From the NCBI GenBank assembly GCA_023387555.1, contig JAEWHY010000307.1:1-8869 (forward strand): DNA of 8,869 nucleotides, in the 5' to 3' direction. Below the pieces are notes generated by a model. The model saw only the letters and a list, made by a program, of their open reading frames with translations, was not told the DNA's origin and made no database searches. Shown piece by piece: positions 5,816-8,869 of the stretch. Every line of letters starts with the position of its first letter. Positions within the stretch are counted from its first letter, which is position 1. This DNA comes from Pseudomonadota bacterium (lineage in GTDB: Bacteria > Pseudomonadota > Alphaproteobacteria > Rhizobiales > Xanthobacteraceae). The position numbers and the translations under genes are program-made.

Positions 5816-7786
5816 GTGATCGATGCCGCGGGCGCTGCGGACACCTTTCCGAAGCTGCTGCTCCATCACGCACGTGCGCGGGGAGACCGTCCCGCACTGC
5901 GGCATAAGGATATGGGTATCTGGCAGACCTGGGCCTGGTCCGATCTGCAGCGCGAGACCCGCGCCATCGCGCTCGGCCTCTCCAGGCTCGGCGTCAAGCG
6001 CGGCGATACGGTCGCGATCGCCGGCAACAATCGTCCCCGCCTCTACGAATCCATCCTTGCCGCGCAGGCGCTGGGGGCAATTCCGGTGCCGGTCTACGCC
6101 GACGCGGTGGCGACCGAAATGGCCTATGTGCTCGACCATGCCGATGTCACGGTCGCGGTGGTCCAGGACCAGGAGCAGGTTGACAAGATCCTGTCGGTGC
6201 AGGAGCAGCTGCCAAAACTGCGTCACATCGTCTATGACGAGACCCGCGGATTGCGGGATTATGACCACAGCCGTCTGCACGACCTCGGCGCGATCATTGC
6301 GGAAAACGAGGCCATCATGGCCGGCGATCCGGACGCGGTGGCGCGCATCGATCGCGAAATCGCGGCTGGAACCGCGTCCGACCCCTCGATCATTCTTTAC
6401 ACATCGGGAACCACTGGCCGGTCGAAGGGCGTGGTGCTGTCGGCGGGGCGCTGCATCGCAGCGGCGCGCGATACCGTTACCTTCGACAAGCTGACTGCAG
6501 ATGACGTCGTGCTCGCCTATCTGCCGCTGGCATGGGTCGGCGACCATTATCTGAATTATGCGCAGGCGCTGGTCGCTGGCTTCTGCACCGCCTGCCCGGA
6601 ATCCCCCGACACCGCGCAGCAGGATCTGCGCGAAATCGGACCGACCTTCTATTTCGCGCCGCCGCGGGTGTTCGAAAATCTGCTCACGCGCGTGATGATC
6701 CGCATGGAAGATGCCGGCTATCTCAAGCGCCGCATGTTCCATTATTTCATCGGCGTGGCGCGCCGCTACGGCGAGAAGATCCTGAACCGGCAGCCGGTGC
6801 CGCTTGGCGGGCGTCTGCTGTACGGGCTGGGCGAGGCGCTGGTCTATGGCCCGCTGAAGAATGTGCTCGGATTTTCGCGGGTGCGCGTGGCCTATACCGC
6901 GGGCGAGGCGATCGGGCCGGAGCTGTTTTCGTTCTACCGTTCGCTCGGGCTGAACCTGAAGCAACTCTACGGACAGACCGAGGCCTTTCTTTACGTCACC
7001 TGCCAGCCCGACCGCGATATCCGGTCCGATACCGTCGGTCCGGCCGCGCCAAATGTCGATATCCGCATTTCGGATACGGGCGAGGTGATGTTCAAGTCGC
7101 CCGGCATGTTCCTTGGCTATTTCAAGGAAGAGGACAAGACCGCCGAGGTGATGACGCCGGACGGTTACGTGAAGACCGGCGATGCCGGATTCTTCGACCA
7201 GACCGGGCATCTGAAGATCATCGATCGCGCCAAGGATGTCGGCAGGCTTGCCAACGGCGCGCTGTTCGCGCCGAAATACATCGAGAACAAGCTGAAATTC
7301 TATCCGAACATCCGCGAGGCCGTTGCTTATGGCGACGGACGCGATTTCGTGACCTGCTTCATCAATATCGACATGACCGCGGTCGGAAACTGGGCCGAGC
7401 GCAACAATGTCGTCTACGCTTCGTATCAGGAACTCGCCGGCAATCCGCGCGTGTGCGAACAGATCGAGCAGCATGTCGCCGAGGTCAACCGCTCGCTCGC
7501 GACCGAGGACGTGATGGCAGGCGCGCAGATCCGGCGTTTCCTGATCCTGCACAAGGAGCTCGATGCCGACGATGGCGAGATGACGCGCACTCAGAAGGTG
7601 CGGCGCGGCTTCGTCGCCGAGCGCTATGCGCCGCTGATCACCGCGCTCTACGACGGGTCGAAGGAAGCCGATATCGCGACCGAAGTCACGTTCGAGGACG
7701 GGCGCAAGGGGGTCGTGCGCGCGCGGGTGAAGATCATCGACATGAAGACCGAACCGGTTCCGGTGCGCACGGAGAAGGCGGCGTGA
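5816..7786 (+). CDS. Long-chain-type acyl-CoA ligase (AMP-forming)
   Basis: This 656-residue adenylate-forming enzyme activates a carboxylic acid with ATP to an acyl-AMP and then to its CoA thioester. It resembles the FAA1-like long-chain acyl-CoA synthetases (COG1022) rather than short FadD. Visible motifs: the phosphate-binding loop YTSGTTGRSKG (195-205); YGQTE (385-389); TGD with Asp 456, which binds the ribose; the hinge region IDRAKD with Asp 470 and Arg 471; and a C-terminal TRTQK with Lys 594, the candidate catalytic lysine. All needed residues are present, so the enzyme should be active. There is no signal peptide. The GTG start is set by AGGGAGG. Substrate cannot be read: fatty, branched or aromatic acids are all possible. 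The gene lies just upstream of livG on the same strand, a pairing common in proteobacteria, suggesting that it activates a compound brought in by that importer (inference). Confidence 0.93.
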   Translation: MIDAAGAADTFPKLLLHHARARGDRPALRHKDMGIWQTWAWSDLQRETRAIALGLSRLGVKRGDTVAIAGNNRPRLYESILAAQALGAIPVPVYADAVATEMAYVLDHADVTVAVVQDQEQVDKILSVQEQLPKLRHIVYDETRGLRDYDHSRLHDLGAIIAENEAIMAGDPDAVARIDREIAAGTASDPSIILYTSGTTGRSKGVVLSAGRCIAAARDTVTFDKLTADDVVLAYLPLAWVGDHYLNYAQALVAGFCTACPESPDTAQQDLREIGPTFYFAPPRVFENLLTRVMIRMEDAGYLKRRMFHYFIGVARRYGEKILNRQPVPLGGRLLYGLGEALVYGPLKNVLGFSRVRVAYTAGEAIGPELFSFYRSLGLNLKQLYGQTEAFLYVTCQPDRDIRSDTVGPAAPNVDIRISDTGEVMFKSPGMFLGYFKEEDKTAEVMTPDGYVKTGDAGFFDQTGHLKIIDRAKDVGRLANGALFAPKYIENKLKFYPNIREAVAYGDGRDFVTCFINIDMTAVGNWAERNNVVYASYQELAGNPRVCEQIEQHVAEVNRSLATEDVMAGAQIRRFLILHKELDADDGEMTRTQKVRRGFVAERYAPLITALYDGSKEADIATEVTFEDGRKGVVRARVKIIDMKTEPVPVRTEKAA

Positions 7787-7907
7787 TGACGACTTGCGCG
7801 CTCCGCTTTCTTGTTCCCTCCCCCCGCGAAGCGGTGGGGAGGGGCGATCGACTGAGCGTTGGCGAAGGAGATCCGGGTAGGGGGTATCGCCTCGACGCGT
7901 TAAATTG

Positions 7908-7930
7908 CCCCCCACCCCCGACCCCTGCCC
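7908..7930 (-). other. Potential G-quadruplex, - strand
   Basis: The + strand shows C-runs of 6, 5, 4 and 3 bases separated by A, GA and TG. The complementary strand therefore has four G-runs with loops of 1-2 bases. This is the template strand for livG, where a quadruplex could hinder RNA polymerase. Confidence 0.35.
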
Positions 7931-7951
7931 ACCACTCGCTGCGCTCGCGGG

Positions 7952-7957
7952 GGGAGG
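7952..7957 (+). promoter_or_regulatory. Ribosome binding site of livG, within the repeat end
   Basis: GGGAGG lies 4 bases before the ATG at 7962, and a second purine-rich match (GGGGAG) follows it directly. The site belongs to the right terminal repeat of the 143-bp element. The frame is also open from a TTG at 7905, but that extension is C-rich repeat sequence giving a Pro-rich leader unlike the family, so ATG 7962 is chosen. Confidence 0.5.
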
Positions 7958-7961
7958 GGAG

Positions 7962-8762
7962 ATGAGAGCCCCCTCCAAGTCCGACATCGCGGCCGGTGAA
8001 ATCCTGCTCGCCGTTGAGCATGTGTCGCTGTCGTTCGGCGGGGTGAAGGCGATCCGCGACGTCTCGTTCGACATCAGGAAGGGCGAAATCCGTGCGTTCA
8101 TCGGCCCCAATGGCGCCGGCAAGACCTCGATGCTGAACATCATCAACGGCTTCTACACGCCGCAGCAGGGCCGGATCACCTTCAAGGGGCTGACCCGCGC
8201 GAAGATGCGCCCCTACGATGCCGCGCGCGGGGGCATCGCGCGAACCTTCCAGAACGTCGCGCTGTTTCGCGGCATGACCGCGCTCGACAACATCATGGCC
8301 GGCCGGACATTGAAAATGCGTCGTGGGCTGTTCTGGCAGATGCTGCGCTTCGGCCCCGCACTGGCGGAAGAGGTCGAGCACCGCAAGCGCGTCGAGGAGA
8401 TCATCGACTTTCTCCATATCGAGCACATCCGCAAGGTGCCGGTCGGCCGCCTGCCTTACGGCCTGCAGAAGCGCGTCGAACTCGGCCGTGCGCTCGCGAT
8501 GGAGCCCGACCTTCTCCTGCTCGACGAGCCGATGGCCGGCATGAATCTCGAGGAGAAGGAGGATATGTCGCGCTTTGTCCTCGACGTGAACCAGTATTTC
8601 GGAACCACGATCGCGCTGATCGAGCACGATATGGGCGTGGTCATGGACCTCTCGGACCGGGTGATCGTGCTGGATTACGGCCAGAAAATCGCCGACGGCA
8701 CCCCCGACGAGGTGAAGGCCAACCAGGCCGTGATCGACGCCTATCTCGGCGTGGCGCATTGA
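7962..8762 (+). CDS. livG: ABC transporter ATP-binding protein, LivG type (branched-chain amino acid/amide class)
   Basis: This 266-residue protein is an ATPase subunit on the cytoplasmic face of an importer of the hydrophobic/branched-chain amino acid and amide class. Motifs: Walker A GPNGAGKT (48-55); Q-loop Gln 97 in RTFQNVALF; the signature in the form LPYGLQKR (164-171), typical of this class rather than LSGGQ; Walker B LLLLDEP with Asp 188 and Glu 189; and the H-loop His 222 in IEHDMG. All catalytic residues are present. The C-terminal tail ends in DGTPDEVKANQAVIDAYLG, the usual LivG/LivF ending. The first 19 residues before ILLAVEHVSLSFGG are a variable leader. The partner genes (two permeases, LivF and a periplasmic binding protein) are absent from the window and probably downstream. 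Linkage to an acyl-CoA ligase hints at an organic acid or aromatic substrate rather than leucine itself (inference). Confidence 0.92.
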   Translation: MRAPSKSDIAAGEILLAVEHVSLSFGGVKAIRDVSFDIRKGEIRAFIGPNGAGKTSMLNIINGFYTPQQGRITFKGLTRAKMRPYDAARGGIARTFQNVALFRGMTALDNIMAGRTLKMRRGLFWQMLRFGPALAEEVEHRKRVEEIIDFLHIEHIRKVPVGRLPYGLQKRVELGRALAMEPDLLLLDEPMAGMNLEEKEDMSRFVLDVNQYFGTTIALIEHDMGVVMDLSDRVIVLDYGQKIADGTPDEVKANQAVIDAYLGVAH

Positions 8763-8812
8763 GGGCGCGGATGATTGCGAAGCTCGACATCACCTCTTGC
8801 ACCTCTCGGACT

Positions 8813-8869
8813 CCCTCCCCCCTGGCGGGGGAGGGGTGGGGAGGGGGGCGGTCGCGGACGAACGATGTG
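8813..8869. repeat. Second, diverged copy of the GC-rich repeat, cut by the window edge
   Basis: CCCTCCCCCC (8813-8822) is identical to the first 10 bases of the element at 7816. The copy continues with a GGTGGGGAGGGG core and a CGGTCG segment, matching GGTGGGGAGGGGCGATCG at 7833-7850. The left end folds into a perfect 9-bp hairpin, CCCTCCCCC (8813-8821) with GGGGGAGGG (8827-8835). The right end is outside the window, so its length is unknown. Confidence 0.6.
8827..8848 (+). other. Potential G-quadruplex, + strand
   Basis: Four G-runs of 5, 4, 4 and 6 bases are separated by single bases (A, T, A). This is the most favourable arrangement for an intramolecular quadruplex. It lies in the second repeat, 64 bases after livG, and on the RNA-like strand, so it could form in the mRNA. 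Confidence 0.45.

Larger units (their letters stand above)
7816..7958. repeat. 143-bp GC-rich palindromic repeat element with terminal inverted repeats
   Basis: The element is bounded by a perfect 14-bp inverted repeat, CCCTCCCCCCGCGA (7816-7829) and TCGCGGGGGGAGGG (7945-7958). The left end also folds on itself (7816-7843): CCCTCCCCCCGC pairs with GCGG and GGGGAGGG, with one bulged T and a GAA loop. The interior holds GATCGACTGAGCG-type unique sequence and a C-rich run at 7908-7930. No target-site duplication is clear at the ends. Wording of this kind is recognisable as a dispersed intergenic repeat of Bradyrhizobium/Rhodopseudomonas genomes. It has no transposase gene and would be a non-autonomous (MITE- or REP-like) unit. 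Confidence 0.75.
7786..7965 (+). other. 59-codon open frame inside the repeat, overlapping both neighbours
   Basis: An ATG at 7786-7788 overlaps the ligase stop (TGATG), and the frame ends with TGA at 7963-7965, overlapping the livG start (ATGA). The 59-residue product begins MTTCALRFLVPSPREAVGRG, is rich in Arg, Gly and Pro, and is mostly encoded by the repeat element. It has no recognisable domain, and no ribosome binding site is obvious beyond possible coupling to the ligase. It is probably not a functional protein. It may be translated, passing ribosomes from the ligase to livG. Confidence 0.2.
8771..8869 (+). other. Open frame running off the right edge, repeat-encoded
   Basis: An ATG 8 bases after the livG stop opens a frame that stays open for 33 codons to the window edge. 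Its first residues are MIAKLDITSC and it then reads through the second repeat copy (PSPLAGEGWGGG, a familiar translation of dispersed repeats). The upstream purines (GAGGG) are a weak ribosome binding site. It is most likely not a real gene, though the end cannot be seen. Confidence 0.12.

Noticed and set aside
7905..7961. TTG at 7905 as the livG start
   Set aside because: The 19-residue extension is Pro-rich repeat sequence, has no ribosome binding site and does not resemble LivG N-termini; ATG 7962 is better placed.
6532..7965. A 477-codon + strand frame inside the ligase gene
   Set aside because: Its upstream part is an off-frame reading of the ligase. Only the last 60 codons (7786-7965) are discussed separately.
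5681..8146. An 821-codon open frame on the - strand, opposite the ligase
   Set aside because: It runs through the ligase, the repeat element and part of livG without regard to gene borders and has the same shadow composition.
7734..8759. A 341-codon - strand frame opposite livG
   Set aside because: It mirrors LivG with intact Walker motifs on the + strand, and its end is a translation of the repeat.

Overview
The window looks like chromosomal DNA of an alphaproteobacterium, most likely of the Bradyrhizobium/Rhodopseudomonas/Afipia group. The reasons are the high GC content by eye, codons ending mostly in G or C, the wording of the proteins (especially the Crp-like regulator and the fused indolepyruvate oxidoreductase), and a GC-rich palindromic intergenic repeat typical of these genomes. 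The genus is an inference; there is no rRNA or other marker gene here.

All real genes lie on the + strand. (1) 2-1057: the last 11 membrane segments of an MFS transporter whose start is off the left edge. (2) 1058-1347: a 290-base gap with a hairpin, three separate inverted repeats, a candidate promoter and a clear ribosome binding site. (3) 1348-4821: a full-length single-chain indolepyruvate ferredoxin oxidoreductase of 1157 residues. (4) 4874-5563: a Crp/Fnr-family regulator. (5) 5564-5815: a gap with a candidate promoter and a leader that can fold into two hairpins. (6) 5816-7786: a long-chain-type acyl-CoA ligase with a GTG start. (7) 7787-7961: a 143-bp repeat element with 14-bp perfect terminal inverted repeats. 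(8) 7962-8762: the LivG-type ATPase of a branched-chain amino acid/amide-class ABC importer. (9) 8763-8869: the start of a second, diverged copy of the repeat, running off the right edge. The rest of the importer (permeases, second ATPase, binding protein) is presumably downstream but is not visible.

Taken together, the genes read as a catabolic neighbourhood. An ABC importer takes up a small organic acid or amino acid. The oxidoreductase turns a 2-oxo acid (typically an aryl pyruvate from an aromatic amino acid) into an acyl-CoA. The ligase activates a carboxylic acid to its CoA ester. The Crp-like protein between them is the obvious candidate local regulator. That link rests on proximity and shared orientation only.

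I found no convincing wholly new system. The most interesting structure is the repeat element between the ligase and livG. It supplies the ribosome binding site of livG and carries a 59-codon open frame that overlaps the ligase stop (TGATG) and the livG start (ATGA). The cluster of inverted repeats upstream of the oxidoreductase is also worth a look. No RNA genes, CRISPR arrays, insertion sequences or phage genes were seen.
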